Shown piece by piece: positions 38,876 through 48,132 of a DNA stretch of 64,000 nt. The DNA comes from an uncultured Porphyromonadaceae bacterium (GTDB taxonomy: Bacteria; Bacteroidota; Bacteroidia; Bacteroidales; Muribaculaceae), in contig CAMWTJ010000005.1 of assembly GCA_947177185.1 (NCBI GenBank), forward strand, positions 1-64,000, written 5' to 3'. Made by a program: the position numbers and the translations under genes. The notes under the pieces were generated by a model. The model made no database searches, had not been told where the DNA came from, and saw only the letters and a list, made by a program, of their open reading frames with translations. The stretch's first letter is position 1, and each line of letters opens with the position of its first letter.

Positions 38876-39474
38876 ACGTCATTTCCAATGTCCTTTACTG
38901 GATTTCCACCGGGCTGCTTGTGCCGGTGATAGTGCTTCTGATTTTTTTCTTTATCCGCGCGCTGGTGCTTGTGGGCGCGTTTTTCGGGCAATATATGCAT
39001 CAGCGTAAGGCGTCCGACGCCCTGCGCCGTGCCGTGGACAGTATCGCTGAAGCCGGCACTGCTGCGGCGTCGGACAACGCTCTGCCTGCTGCCTCCGCGT
39101 CGGTTGCGGCGGCCTACGCGCGGCGCATAGTAGCGGCCGCCGGACAGCCCGCACGCATCGACCTCCTGCTTTCGGAGTTCGAGCTCGACGCCGACAAGAA
39201 CGTGTCCACCTCGAGGGTGCTCACCAAGATGGGGCCCATACTCGGCCTGATGGGCACGCTCATACCCATGGGCCCTGCGCTTGTCGGTCTGGCCGCGGGC
39301 GATATCGCTTCCATGGCTTATAACATGCAGGTGGCGTTTGCCACCACGGTGGTGGGACTCGTGGTGAGCGCCATCGGCTTTCTGACCCAGCAGGCCAAGG
39401 AGCGCTGGGCTGTGCGCGATCTCGCCACGCTTGAGTTCCTTGCCGAAACCGTAAAACAGAAAGGTGCGCTATGA
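38872..39474 (+). CDS. hmuU: MotA/TolQ/ExbB proton channel family protein (HmuU)
   Basis: VLTKMGPILGLMGTLIPMGPALVGLAAGDIASMAYNMQVAFATTVVGLVVSAIGF, ExbB-like motif. Confidence 0.9.
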   Translation: MNVISNVLYWISTGLLVPVIVLLIFFFIRALVLVGAFFGQYMHQRKASDALRRAVDSIAEAGTAAASDNALPAASASVAAAYARRIVAAAGQPARIDLLLSEFELDADKNVSTSRVLTKMGPILGLMGTLIPMGPALVGLAAGDIASMAYNMQVAFATTVVGLVVSAIGFLTQQAKERWAVRDLATLEFLAETVKQKGAL

Positions 39475-39806
39475 CACGCCGACGCCGCAGTCTGCTTCGC
39501 CGCAGCGAAGACACCGACCCCATGAGCGTGGTCAGCAACCTTTTTGATGTGGCCATGGTTTTTGCCGTGGCGCTGATGGTGGCTCTGGTCAGCCGCTACA
39601 ACATGACCGAGATGTTCTCGCAGGAAGATTTCACCATGGTGAAAAATCCCGGCAAGGACAATATGGAGATTATCACCAAGGAGGGCGAGAAGATAAACCG
39701 CTACACACCGTCCGACGACAGTTCCGACCCGTCGTCGAACCGCGGCAAGCGCGTCGGCGTGGCCTACGAACTTGAAAACGGCGACATAATATACGTGCCC
39801 GAATAA
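39471..39806 (+). CDS. hmuV: DUF2149 domain protein (HmuV)
   Basis: DPMSVVSNLFDVAMVFAVALMVALVSRYNMTEMFSQEDFTMVKNPGKDNMEIITKEGEKINRY. Confidence 0.87.
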   Translation: MTRRRRSLLRRSEDTDPMSVVSNLFDVAMVFAVALMVALVSRYNMTEMFSQEDFTMVKNPGKDNMEIITKEGEKINRYTPSDDSSDPSSNRGKRVGVAYELENGDIIYVPE

Positions 39807-39904
39807 CAACCGGATATAACAAGAAAAAGAGGTGCTCTCACGAGTGCCTCCTTTCCCATTCATCACATTATGCTTAATTTTGAGTGCTGTTATATACTAT
39901 GGGC

Positions 39905-40480
39905 TTAGTATCTTGATTCGACGACGTCCCAGTCAACGATGTTCCAGAGGTTTTTCAGATAGTCGGCTCTGGCGTTGCGGTAGTCGATATAGTAGGCGTG
40001 TTCCCATACGTCAAATGTCAGCAGCGGTGTCAGCCCGTCGGTGAGCGGGTTGCCGGCGTTGCTGCCTTGCGTTATGAGCAGTTTGCCGTCGCTGTCGCGG
40101 CTGAGCCACACCCATCCTGAGCCGAACAGGCCTGCGCCGGCTTCGACGAACGCTTCCTTGAATTTGTCGAACGAGCCGAAATCGCGGTCTATCGCTTTGC
40201 GCAGCTCGCCTCCGGGCTCGCGTGAGCCGTCGGGCGAGAACGAGAAGAAATAGAAGATGTGGTTCCACGCCTGCGAGGCGTTGTTGAACAGCGGGCCTTT
40301 GGCTTCCGCTATGATGTCCTCGAGGTCGGCGTCTTCAAACTCCGTGCCCTGAATCAGGCGGTTGAGATTGTCGATATATGCCTTCTCGTGCTTGCCGTAG
40401 TGGTAGCGTATGGTTTCGGCGCTTACGACGGGTTCGAGCGCTGTTTCGGGATAGGGGAGGGGTGGTTGTTCGTATTTCAT
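39905..40480 (-). CDS. superoxide dismutase (Fe/Mn)
   Basis: YHYGKHEKAYIDNLNRL; NNASQAWNHIFYFFSFSP; GSGWVWL; FDVWEHAYYIDYRNARADYL; start trimmed to MKYEQ. Confidence 0.97.
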   Translation of the reverse strand: MKYEQPPLPYPETALEPVVSAETIRYHYGKHEKAYIDNLNRLIQGTEFEDADLEDIIAEAKGPLFNNASQAWNHIFYFFSFSPDGSREPGGELRKAIDRDFGSFDKFKEAFVEAGAGLFGSGWVWLSRDSDGKLLITQGSNAGNPLTDGLTPLLTFDVWEHAYYIDYRNARADYLKNLWNIVDWDVVESRY

Positions 40481-40553
40481 CGCTAAAGGCGTTTTATCGG
40501 TTAGTTGTACCAATAAAACGCCTTCAGTTACGATGGGTTCAGCGATTAGCGAT
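40479..40553 (-). promoter_or_regulatory. nested dyad/hairpin leader immediately upstream of sod
   Basis: Inner perfect 12-bp repeat AAGGCGTTTTAT (40486-40497)/ATAAAACGCCTT (40513-40524); outer perfect 8-bp repeat ATCGCTAA (40479-40486)/TTAGCGAT (40546-40553) that includes part of the start codon. Confidence 0.65.
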
Positions 40554-40603
40554 ATTTAGCAAGCGTTAAGGCCAAATGTTAACGGCAGCCTTACGCGTGG
40601 TTT

Positions 40604-41764
40604 TCAGCGGTATTTGTACAGAAACGCAAGGGCGCTCTGATAGTCGCGCTCGTTGCGCAGACGTGCTATCCCGGCTTCCATGAAGAAGTTAAGCTCCTGG
40701 ATGTAGGTGAGAGTGCTGATTTGGCCGCCTGTGAGCGATTTTTTCAGCAGCAGGGGATAGTCGGAGGCGTCGAGCGCCTCGCTGTAGGCCCGGCGCCGTT
40801 CGGCCAGACCTTGCAGGCGCCTGCGCGCCGAGTCGAAATCGCTGTGGGTCTGAGCGGCAAGTGCGTCGGCCTGCATCCTTGCGGCTTCAGCTTCGGCCTT
40901 GGCGGCGCGGCGTGCTTTGCCGCTGCCCCATGCCGGCAGCGCTATGGCTGCGCTGATGCCGTTGAAATGGTTGCCGCCCTCGAACTGATGGCGGTAGCCC
41001 AGCGAGAATCCGGGCAGCATGCTGCGCGCGGCTGCAGTGGCGCGCTCGGAAGCGGCCTGCGCGGAGCTGCGCGCGGCGGCAAGAGCCGGCGATTCGGCCC
41101 ACTGGCGTTCGGCTTCGGAATAGTCGGCTGCTTCTTCGGGATAGTCGAGCGTGCCGGCCACAGTGTCGGTCCATCCCATGGCTCTGAGGGCGTTCAGTGC
41201 CTCGGCCCGTGCCTGCTCGGCCTGCTCCAGGCGCAGCGCTATGTCGAGGCTCTCAATCTGCAGTTTGCGCACATCCAGTATGGTGGCCTGCCCGTGGTCG
41301 AGCGCGCGGCGTGTCAGCTGCTCCATCTCGCTCACGTTGGCGTAGATGTCGGCTATCACGGCTGCTTCCTTGCGTGCCGCTATGAGGTCGATCAGGGCCA
41401 GCCGGGCACTCAGTTCGGCCTCGGCGCGTTCGGATTTGGCAAGCAGGGCGAAAGCCGAGCGTGCCGCTTTGCGTTCGCGCCGCTGCGCCGCGTACACTCC
41501 GGGCCAGTCGAAACTTTGGCTTATGCCCATGCCCCAGCGGTTGTCGCCGCCGGGTCCCCACAGGTGCTCGCCTTCGAGTTCGGGGCCGGGGAGCATGCCC
41601 GCCGCTTGCAGCGAAAGGTCGGCCGATGTGAGTTCGGAGAGTCGCGCCGCGGTGGCAGGATTGGCGTCGGCTATGCGTGCGGCGAGGGAGTCGAGTTGCG
41701 ATTTGGCGCATAGAGCGCCCGTGCATATGATGCCCGCAAGGGCTGTGGCGAGGATTCGTTTCAT
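40604..41764 (-). CDS. TolC/CzcC-like outer-membrane component of heavy-metal efflux
   Basis: QLDSLAARIADANPATAARLSE...LEGEHLWGPGGDNRWGMGISQSFDWPG; overlaps RND gene by ATGA. Confidence 0.88.
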   Translation of the reverse strand: MKRILATALAGIICTGALCAKSQLDSLAARIADANPATAARLSELTSADLSLQAAGMLPGPELEGEHLWGPGGDNRWGMGISQSFDWPGVYAAQRRERKAARSAFALLAKSERAEAELSARLALIDLIAARKEAAVIADIYANVSEMEQLTRRALDHGQATILDVRKLQIESLDIALRLEQAEQARAEALNALRAMGWTDTVAGTLDYPEEAADYSEAERQWAESPALAAARSSAQAASERATAAARSMLPGFSLGYRHQFEGGNHFNGISAAIALPAWGSGKARRAAKAEAEAARMQADALAAQTHSDFDSARRRLQGLAERRRAYSEALDASDYPLLLKKSLTGGQISTLTYIQELNFFMEAGIARLRNERDYQSALAFLYKYR

Positions 41765-44700
41765 TTTTCGTTTCGGTTAAGCAACATGTAAAGTACCGGC
41801 ACCACGTAGGCGTTGAGCACGGTGGACGAAGCAAGGCCTCCGAGTATCACAATAGCGAGCGGAGCCTGAATCTCATTGCCGGGAGCATCGGCGTTCACGG
41901 CCAGCGGTATGAGCGCGAGAGCCGATGTGAGTGCTGTCATTATGATGGGCAGCAGGCGGTCGGCCGAGCCTGTGCGCAGCCGTTCGGCCACGGTGGCTCC
42001 TTCGTCGCGCAGGTGGTTGTAGCGGCTTATCAACAGCATGCCGTTGCGGGTGGCTATGCCCATGAGCGATATGAATCCTATGATGGCGGGGATGTTGAGT
42101 TCTCCTCCCGTGCATTTCAGTATGAACACGGCGCCTATGAGCGCGAGCGGCATGTTGATGAGAATCACGAGGCTCTGGCGCACATCCTTGAACTCGCCGT
42201 ACAGCAGCATGAATATTATCATAAGGGCCAGCAGCGAGGTCCACAGCAGCGTGGCCGAGGCTCTGGCCTCGCTCTCAAACTGTCCGCCGTAGCTGATGGC
42301 GTAGCCCTGCGGCAGGCTGATGTTGTCGGCCACGAGGCGCTGCAGGTCTTCGACGGCACTGCGCATGTCGCGGCCTTCCACGTTGGCGCTCACCACGATG
42401 CGTCGCTGCACGTTCTCGCGGTTGATGGTTCCGGGGCCGGCCGCCGAGCGTATCTCCGCCACCGAGCTCAGCGGCACGCGTCCGGCCGGGGTGTCAATCA
42501 TCAGGTCTGCGATGGCCTGCAGGTCGGAGCGGTAGGCCGGGTCGAGCACCACCACCACATCGTACGGCACGCCGCCTTCATATACCTGCGACACGGCCTT
42601 GCCGCCCAGCGCCATTTCGAGGACGCGGCGCAGGTCGGGCATGCGCAGTCCCATGCGGGCCATCATCTCACGGCGCGGGCGAATTTCCAGCTCGGGGCGC
42701 TCCACGAGCTGCTCCACGTTGGCGTCGACTATGCCTTCCACCTGTCCGGCCAGCCCCTTGAGCTGCGTGCCCAGAGAGTGGAGGCGCTGCAGGTCGTCGC
42801 CGAATATCTTCACGGCTATCTGCGCCTCGGTGCCGCTCAGCATGGCGTCGATGCGGTGGCTTATAGGCTGGCCTATCTCCACGTTCACACCCGGCAGAGC
42901 CGAAAGTTTCTCGCGGAGTTCGCGCGCCACTTCGCCACGCGTGCGGTCGCTTCCCTCAAGGCTGTAGGGCGCCTCTATCTCGCTCGCGTTCACTCCCAGC
43001 GAGTGCTCGTCGAGTTCGGCGCGCCCGGTTTTGCGTGCCACGGTGCGTATTTCTGGCACACTCATTATTATGCGCTCCGCTTCGCGCCCCAGGCGGTCGC
43101 TCTCGTCGAGCGATATGCCGGGCAGCGTGGCCACATTGATGGTGAAAGAGCCTTCGTTGAACGTGGGCAGGAAGCTGCGTCCGAGCGTGAAGAACAGGGC
43201 CGCGGCGATGGCAAACAGTATGCCGGTGGCGGCCAGTACCGTGCGCGGATATTTCAGCGCAGCTGCGAGCGAGCGCGAATAGGTCTTTTTAAGCCATGCG
43301 GCAGTGCGCGGCTCGCGGGCCATCGTGGCTTCCTGGCGCGGGCTGCCGAGGAGGTAGGCGCACAGCACCGGGGTGAGGGTGAGCGCCACCACCGTCGACG
43401 CCGCCAGAGCCACAATAAATGCCACACCGAGCGGTATGAGCATGCGGCCTTCTATGCCGCTCAGGAAAAACAGCGGCAGAAAAGCAGCCACAATAATCAG
43501 AGTGGAGTTGAGGATGGGCATGCGCACCTCTGCGGAGGCTGCGAACACGACGTCGGTCACGCTGCGCCGTTGGCCGGCAGGAAGAGCCCTGTTCTCGCGC
43601 AGCCGTTTGTACACGTTCTCCACGTCCACTATGGCGTCGTCGACCAGCGAGCCTATGGCTATGGCTATGCCGCCGAGGCTCATGGTGTTGATGCCGAAAC
43701 CCATCAGGTGCAGCAGCAGTACCGATGTGATAATGGACAGCGGCAGCGCCACCAGACTCACAAGCGTGGTGCGGAGATTCATCAGGAAGAAGAACAGCAC
43801 TATCACCACAAACAGCGCGCCTTCGAGCAGCGCTTCCTGAAGGTTGCCTATGGAGCGGGATATGAAATCGCTCTGCCTGAAGATGTCGGTGGCCATATGT
43901 ATGTCGGCGGGCAGGGTGGGCTTCATCGACTGCAGCTCGGCCTCGATGCGTTCGGTGAGGTCGATGGTGCCCTCGTCGGGCTGTTTGGCCACAGTGATTA
44001 TCACCGCGGGCGTGGCCTCCACGGAGGCGGCGCCGAAGCGCGGCTGCGCGCCGCCGATTTCCACCCGTGCCACATCGCCGAGCGTGACCACGCCGCGCTC
44101 GTCGGCGCGCACCACGGCCATGGCCAGTTCTTCGGGGTCGGCGGTGCGCATGGCTCCTTTTATGATGTATTCGTTGCCGAAATCGTTCACGATGCCGCCC
44201 GACGCGTTGTCGTTAAGCCCTTCGGCCGCTTCGGCCACTTCGGCCAGCGTCACGTCGAGGGCGCCCATGCGTTCGGGCAGCAACTGTATGCGGAACTCGC
44301 GCATGTCGCCGCCGATCACGCTCACCTGGCTGACGCCGCCCATGGCAAGCAGGCGCGGCCGTATCACCTTCTCCGCCAGCGAACGCAGCTCGAGCAGCGA
44401 CGTGGAGTCGGCCGTGAGGCCCACTATCAGCATCTCTCCGAGAATCGACGAACGCGGGCCCAGCACGGGCGTGGCCACACCGGCAGGGAGCGCTTCCGCC
44501 ACCGTTCCGAGCCGCTCGGTCACTATCTGGCGGGCCTGGAACACATCGGTGTCCCAGTCAAATTCCACCCACACCACGGAGAAGCCAGTGGTGGACGTAG
44601 ACCTGACGCGGCGCACTCCCGACGCACCGTTCACCGCGGTTTCTATGGGGTATGTCACCATCATCTCCACCTCTTCGGGAGCATAACCGGGAGCTTCGGT

Positions 44701-44850
44701 CATCACTACCACCGTGGGAGCGTTCAGGTCAGGGAAAATATCTACCTCAGTGCGCAGCAGGGCAAGCGTGCCGCCGGCCAGCACAGCTATCGCAAGCACA
44801 ATCACCACAAGCCTGTTGTGCAGCGACCAGTGTATAATCTTATTCAGCAT
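41761..44850 (-). CDS. heavy-metal efflux RND permease, CusA/CzcA family
   Basis: VDIFPDLNAPTVVVMTEAPGYAPEEVEMMVTYPIETAVNG; VEFDWDTDVFQARQIV; GIAIAIGSLVDDAIVDVENVYKRLRENR. Confidence 0.95.
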   Translation of the reverse strand: MLNKIIHWSLHNRLVVIVLAIAVLAGGTLALLRTEVDIFPDLNAPTVVVMTEAPGYAPEEVEMMVTYPIETAVNGASGVRRVRSTSTTGFSVVWVEFDWDTDVFQARQIVTERLGTVAEALPAGVATPVLGPRSSILGEMLIVGLTADSTSLLELRSLAEKVIRPRLLAMGGVSQVSVIGGDMREFRIQLLPERMGALDVTLAEVAEAAEGLNDNASGGIVNDFGNEYIIKGAMRTADPEELAMAVVRADERGVVTLGDVARVEIGGAQPRFGAASVEATPAVIITVAKQPDEGTIDLTERIEAELQSMKPTLPADIHMATDIFRQSDFISRSIGNLQEALLEGALFVVIVLFFFLMNLRTTLVSLVALPLSIITSVLLLHLMGFGINTMSLGGIAIAIGSLVDDAIVDVENVYKRLRENRALPAGQRRSVTDVVFAASAEVRMPILNSTLIIVAAFLPLFFLSGIEGRMLIPLGVAFIVALAASTVVALTLTPVLCAYLLGSPRQEATMAREPRTAAWLKKTYSRSLAAALKYPRTVLAATGILFAIAAALFFTLGRSFLPTFNEGSFTINVATLPGISLDESDRLGREAERIIMSVPEIRTVARKTGRAELDEHSLGVNASEIEAPYSLEGSDRTRGEVARELREKLSALPGVNVEIGQPISHRIDAMLSGTEAQIAVKIFGDDLQRLHSLGTQLKGLAGQVEGIVDANVEQLVERPELEIRPRREMMARMGLRMPDLRRVLEMALGGKAVSQVYEGGVPYDVVVVLDPAYRSDLQAIADLMIDTPAGRVPLSSVAEIRSAAGPGTINRENVQRRIVVSANVEGRDMRSAVEDLQRLVADNISLPQGYAISYGGQFESEARASATLLWTSLLALMIIFMLLYGEFKDVRQSLVILINMPLALIGAVFILKCTGGELNIPAIIGFISLMGIATRNGMLLISRYNHLRDEGATVAERLRTGSADRLLPIIMTALTSALALIPLAVNADAPGNEIQAPLAIVILGGLASSTVLNAYVVPVLYMLLNRNEK

Positions 44851-44885
44851 AGGAAATGAATTTCAATAAACCTGCAGGACGCTGT

Positions 44886-46085
44886 TCAATGATTGTGGCT
44901 GTGGCCCTCGGGCACCACTCCCGATGTTTCGGCAAGGCGCACGGCTGTCACACCCGAGGTCACAACGTTTTCGCCGCCGTTGAGGCCCGATTTGATTCGC
45001 ACGCGCACGCCGTCAGATGCTCCGAGCGTCACCGGCAGCTTCATGTAGCAGTCGTCGTCGATGCGCACGTACACGAAATGGCGTCCTTGCTGCTCGGCCA
45101 CAGCCGCGCGCGGAACGCTCAGCACGGGAGCGTCGCCCCCGGCGCTTGTAAGCCATGCGTCCACGGTGACTCCCGGGGCGAGGGCGCCGTCGTTTTCCAC
45201 CTCGAAATACACGGGCACATAGCCGGGCATCGATGCCGGCGCCGCCGGCGCTGAGGTCACGCGGCGCGCGTTGAGAGCCACCACATCTTCCGTGCCGGGC
45301 ACGCGCACGTTCACACCGTCCACTCCGCCTATGTCGCGCCGCAGGCGTTCGGGCACGTCGACACGCAGCACAAGGCGGCGCGATGCCGACACGGTGGCTA
45401 TGGGCGTGCCGGCGTCGACGTACTGACCCTGTTTTACATCCAGGCTCACTATGGTGCCGCCTATAGGGCTGGTGGCGCGTCCGCCTTCGGCGCGGTTGCT
45501 GTAGGCCGCACGTGCGCCTTCGTAGTTGGCGCGGGCGGCGTTGTACACGTCGTCGGTCACCAGACGTTCCGCATGCAGCGGCTCGAGGCGCTCCAGCTCG
45601 CGGCGGGCAGCGTCGAGAGCTGCTTTGGCAGCTGCGTTGGTGTCGCCGCCGGCCACACCCGAAGCGTTCACTACGGCCACAGTCTGCCCGGCGCTCAGGC
45701 GCGCTCCGGGCATTATCCCGGCGGCTATGCGCACGATACCGGCGGTGGGAGCGGACACCACGGCCGAGCCGTCGGCGGCGTCCAGAACCACGCCTGTGGC
45801 GCGCACGGTGCTTTTCATCGGGGCCGGCACTATCTTCTCGGCGGCCACGCCGAAGCGCTCGGCCATGGCGGCGGCCAGAACGATTTCGCCGTCGGCATGT
45901 TTCTCTTCCGCGGCGGCTTTTTCGGCCTCCGCGCCGTGGTTGTGGCCCTCGTGGCCCTTGTGGTTGTGGCCCTCGTGGCTGTGATGGTGGTGGTGATGGC
46001 GCAGCTCGTCGTCGGCCGCGTTGTGGCTGTGGCATGCCGTCAGCAGAGCTGCCGCGCACAGCAATATGCATGCATGATGTTTCAT
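44886..46085 (-). CDS. heavy-metal RND periplasmic adaptor with His-rich N-terminus (CusB/CzcB type)
   Basis: Lipobox (LLTACHSH), HHHHHHSHEGHNHKGHEGHNHG, MFP core, C-terminal GHSHNH; start trimmed. Confidence 0.92.
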   Translation of the reverse strand: MKHHACILLCAAALLTACHSHNAADDELRHHHHHHSHEGHNHKGHEGHNHGAEAEKAAAEEKHADGEIVLAAAMAERFGVAAEKIVPAPMKSTVRATGVVLDAADGSAVVSAPTAGIVRIAAGIMPGARLSAGQTVAVVNASGVAGGDTNAAAKAALDAARRELERLEPLHAERLVTDDVYNAARANYEGARAAYSNRAEGGRATSPIGGTIVSLDVKQGQYVDAGTPIATVSASRRLVLRVDVPERLRRDIGGVDGVNVRVPGTEDVVALNARRVTSAPAAPASMPGYVPVYFEVENDGALAPGVTVDAWLTSAGGDAPVLSVPRAAVAEQQGRHFVYVRIDDDCYMKLPVTLGASDGVRVRIKSGLNGGENVVTSGVTAVRLAETSGVVPEGHSHNH

Positions 46086-46097
46086 GAGATTACGATT

Positions 46098-46111
46098 ATT
46101 TTGCGCAAAAT
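46098..46111. promoter_or_regulatory. 14-bp perfect palindrome overlapping the -7 element of the metal-efflux operon
   Basis: ATTTTGCGCAAAAT; minus-strand TAATTTTG at 46113-46106, upstream of adaptor ATG at 46085. Confidence 0.5.
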
Positions 46112-46273
46112 TACGGAATAGACCGTGCAACCCGATTGCAAAGAAAAAGACAGTGGCATATTGTGCCTTAATATTAGCCGTTTTGTCGTGTCTGCACCGA
46201 ATGTAGGATAATTTGGCTACCTTTGCCATGTACGAATCATTTATTGTCTAATAGGCTCTAATTTCAGGACACT

Positions 46274-47065
46274 ATGCTTTCTCGAACTGTTGTATTCATA
46301 CTTTGCGTTTTGGCTGCCGCGCGGGGTGCGGCGCAGACCGAGCTGCCGGCGATGGTGGCCGACACAGTGCCCGCTGTGGCCGTGCAGGCCGACACGATGC
46401 GTGCGTATGTGCCGGGCAGTGTGCATTTGGAGCGGCTGCACTACGGTCAGCCGGACGGACTGCAGTGGTATCCGTTGTCGCTCATGGAGCCCGGTCTGTC
46501 GTTTGCTCCCGTGCCGGTGTATCCGGGCGCGATCTATCGCGGCGACAATATGGAGCTGACGGCGTATGTGGGCACCGAGGTATATCCGGGGCTTATGAAC
46601 AAAGCCACAGGTAGGGCAGGAGTCAGTTTCGGAAACGAACGTCTGAGTTTTTATGCGGGCGGTATTGTCAACCAATACAGTTTCCACGGAGGGATGATAC
46701 GCCAGCTCGGACTTTCCGGGAGGATAAGCTTTCGCGCAAACTCGCCGCTTTCGTTCACGGTCTTTGCCGATTATTATGCCGATAACAGCGCCCGCGCCAT
46801 GCCTGGCGGCGGGATGCTACCGCCGTCGATGCTCGGCTTTTACGACGTTTCGCGGTTCGGCGGATATGCGGACTATCGGATTTCCGAACGCTTCGGCGTG
46901 CAGGTGGGAGGCCAGGCAGTGGAGCGCATAGGCCCGCGCAACAGATATGAATTCGAGCCGATAGCCACGCCTTATGTGATGGTAGGCAGCAAAAAGAAAG
47001 TGGCCGTGGGATTGCCCGTTGGACAGATTCTGTACGGCATATTACGGGGGAACGCGCGGCGATAA
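46274..47065 (+). CDS. hypothetical secreted/outer-membrane protein
   Basis: Signal peptide; alternating beta-strand character; upstream TACCTTTG at 46218-46225. Confidence 0.65.
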   Translation: MLSRTVVFILCVLAAARGAAQTELPAMVADTVPAVAVQADTMRAYVPGSVHLERLHYGQPDGLQWYPLSLMEPGLSFAPVPVYPGAIYRGDNMELTAYVGTEVYPGLMNKATGRAGVSFGNERLSFYAGGIVNQYSFHGGMIRQLGLSGRISFRANSPLSFTVFADYYADNSARAMPGGGMLPPSMLGFYDVSRFGGYADYRISERFGVQVGGQAVERIGPRNRYEFEPIATPYVMVGSKKKVAVGLPVGQILYGILRGNARR

Positions 47066-47074
47066 CACTTTGGT

Positions 47075-47105
47075 TTTGAGTTGTCGTATGTTTTTGCTAT
47101 ATTTG
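47075..47105 (+). promoter_or_regulatory. promoter of SPFH gene
   Basis: TTTG (47075-47078) - 19 nt - TATATTTG (47098-47105). Confidence 0.7.
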
Positions 47106-47133
47106 CGATATCAAAAATATAAAAAAACACATA

Positions 47134-48060
47134 ATGGAAAAGAACAGTGAATATGCCTACAAGGGCACGGTGATAAACGGTTTCGTCATGCTCGCCGTGG
47201 AGCTGGTGCTTATACCCATGCTGGTGGGTTCGGCTTTTGTGTTCATGGAGCGGCCGGGATTCGTCGTGGCTGTGCTGACGCTGGTGTGGCTGGTGTGCCT
47301 CGGCGGCTTTTTCTCGCAGCAGCCCAATAAGGCCCGCGTAATGATTTTCTTCGGCAAGTACCGCGGCACGTTCACGCGCGACGGTTTTTACTGGGTCAAC
47401 CCGTTTATGTCGGACCGCAAGCTGTCGCTGCGCCTGCACAACATAGATATAGAACCCATAAAGGTCAACGACAAGGTGGGCAACCCGGTGCTCATAGGCA
47501 TGGTGATAGTGTGGAAGGTGAAGGACACCTACCGCGCCGTGTTCGATGTGGACTCCCCCGGCACCGCTGTGTCAGCAGGCTCGCTGTTGGCAGCCCATAA
47601 CCACAGCGTGGCGCTCGAGGCATTTGTGCGCATACAGAGTGACGCGGCGCTGCGCGAGGTCACAGGCCATTACGCCTACGACAACATAGACGGCGTGCAC
47701 GACGAAATCACGCTGCGCGGCGGCGGCGATGAGATAAACGACCTGCTGGAACGCAAAATCAACGAACGCCTGGCCATGGCCGGTATCGAGGTGGTGGAAG
47801 CCCGCCTCAACTATCTGGCCTATGCTCCCGAAATCGCGGCTGTGATGCTGCGCAGGCAGCAGGCGGCGGCCATTATATCGGCGCGCGAAAAAATAGTGGA
47901 AGGCGCGGTGTCCATGGTCAAGATGGCTCTGCGGCAGCTTGAGGAAGAACAGGTGGTGGAACTCGACGCCGAGCGTAAAGCGGCCATGGTGAGCAATATG
48001 CTTGTGGTGCTGTGCGCCGACGAGCCCGCGCAGCCTGTGCTCAACACCGGCTCTCTGTAG
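47134..48060 (+). CDS. SPFH domain-containing (band 7) protein
   Basis: Two N-terminal TMs; IFFGKYRGTFTRDGFYWVNPF; GIEVVEARLNYLAYAPEIAAVMLRRQQAAAIISAREKIVEGAV. Confidence 0.92.
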   Translation: MEKNSEYAYKGTVINGFVMLAVELVLIPMLVGSAFVFMERPGFVVAVLTLVWLVCLGGFFSQQPNKARVMIFFGKYRGTFTRDGFYWVNPFMSDRKLSLRLHNIDIEPIKVNDKVGNPVLIGMVIVWKVKDTYRAVFDVDSPGTAVSAGSLLAAHNHSVALEAFVRIQSDAALREVTGHYAYDNIDGVHDEITLRGGGDEINDLLERKINERLAMAGIEVVEARLNYLAYAPEIAAVMLRRQQAAAIISAREKIVEGAVSMVKMALRQLEEEQVVELDAERKAAMVSNMLVVLCADEPAQPVLNTGSL

Positions 48061-48132
48061 CCGCGGGGGCGGGCAAATTTTCGGTATCTCACTTTTTTAT
48101 CGTAAATTTGCACTCTAATCACAACATTTGAA

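Noticed and set aside
39814-39895. ATATAACA/TGTTATAT inverted pair between hmuV and sod
   Set aside because: Low-complexity AT sequence between convergent genes; GAGGTGCTC-tcac-GAGTGCCTC in between is a more likely terminator, and the pair alone is weak.
42013-44859. 948-aa plus-strand ORF opposite the CusA-type gene
   Set aside because: Fully antisense to a confident RND permease; low-complexity His/Ala/Gly/Arg-rich composition typical of GC-rich shadow ORFs.
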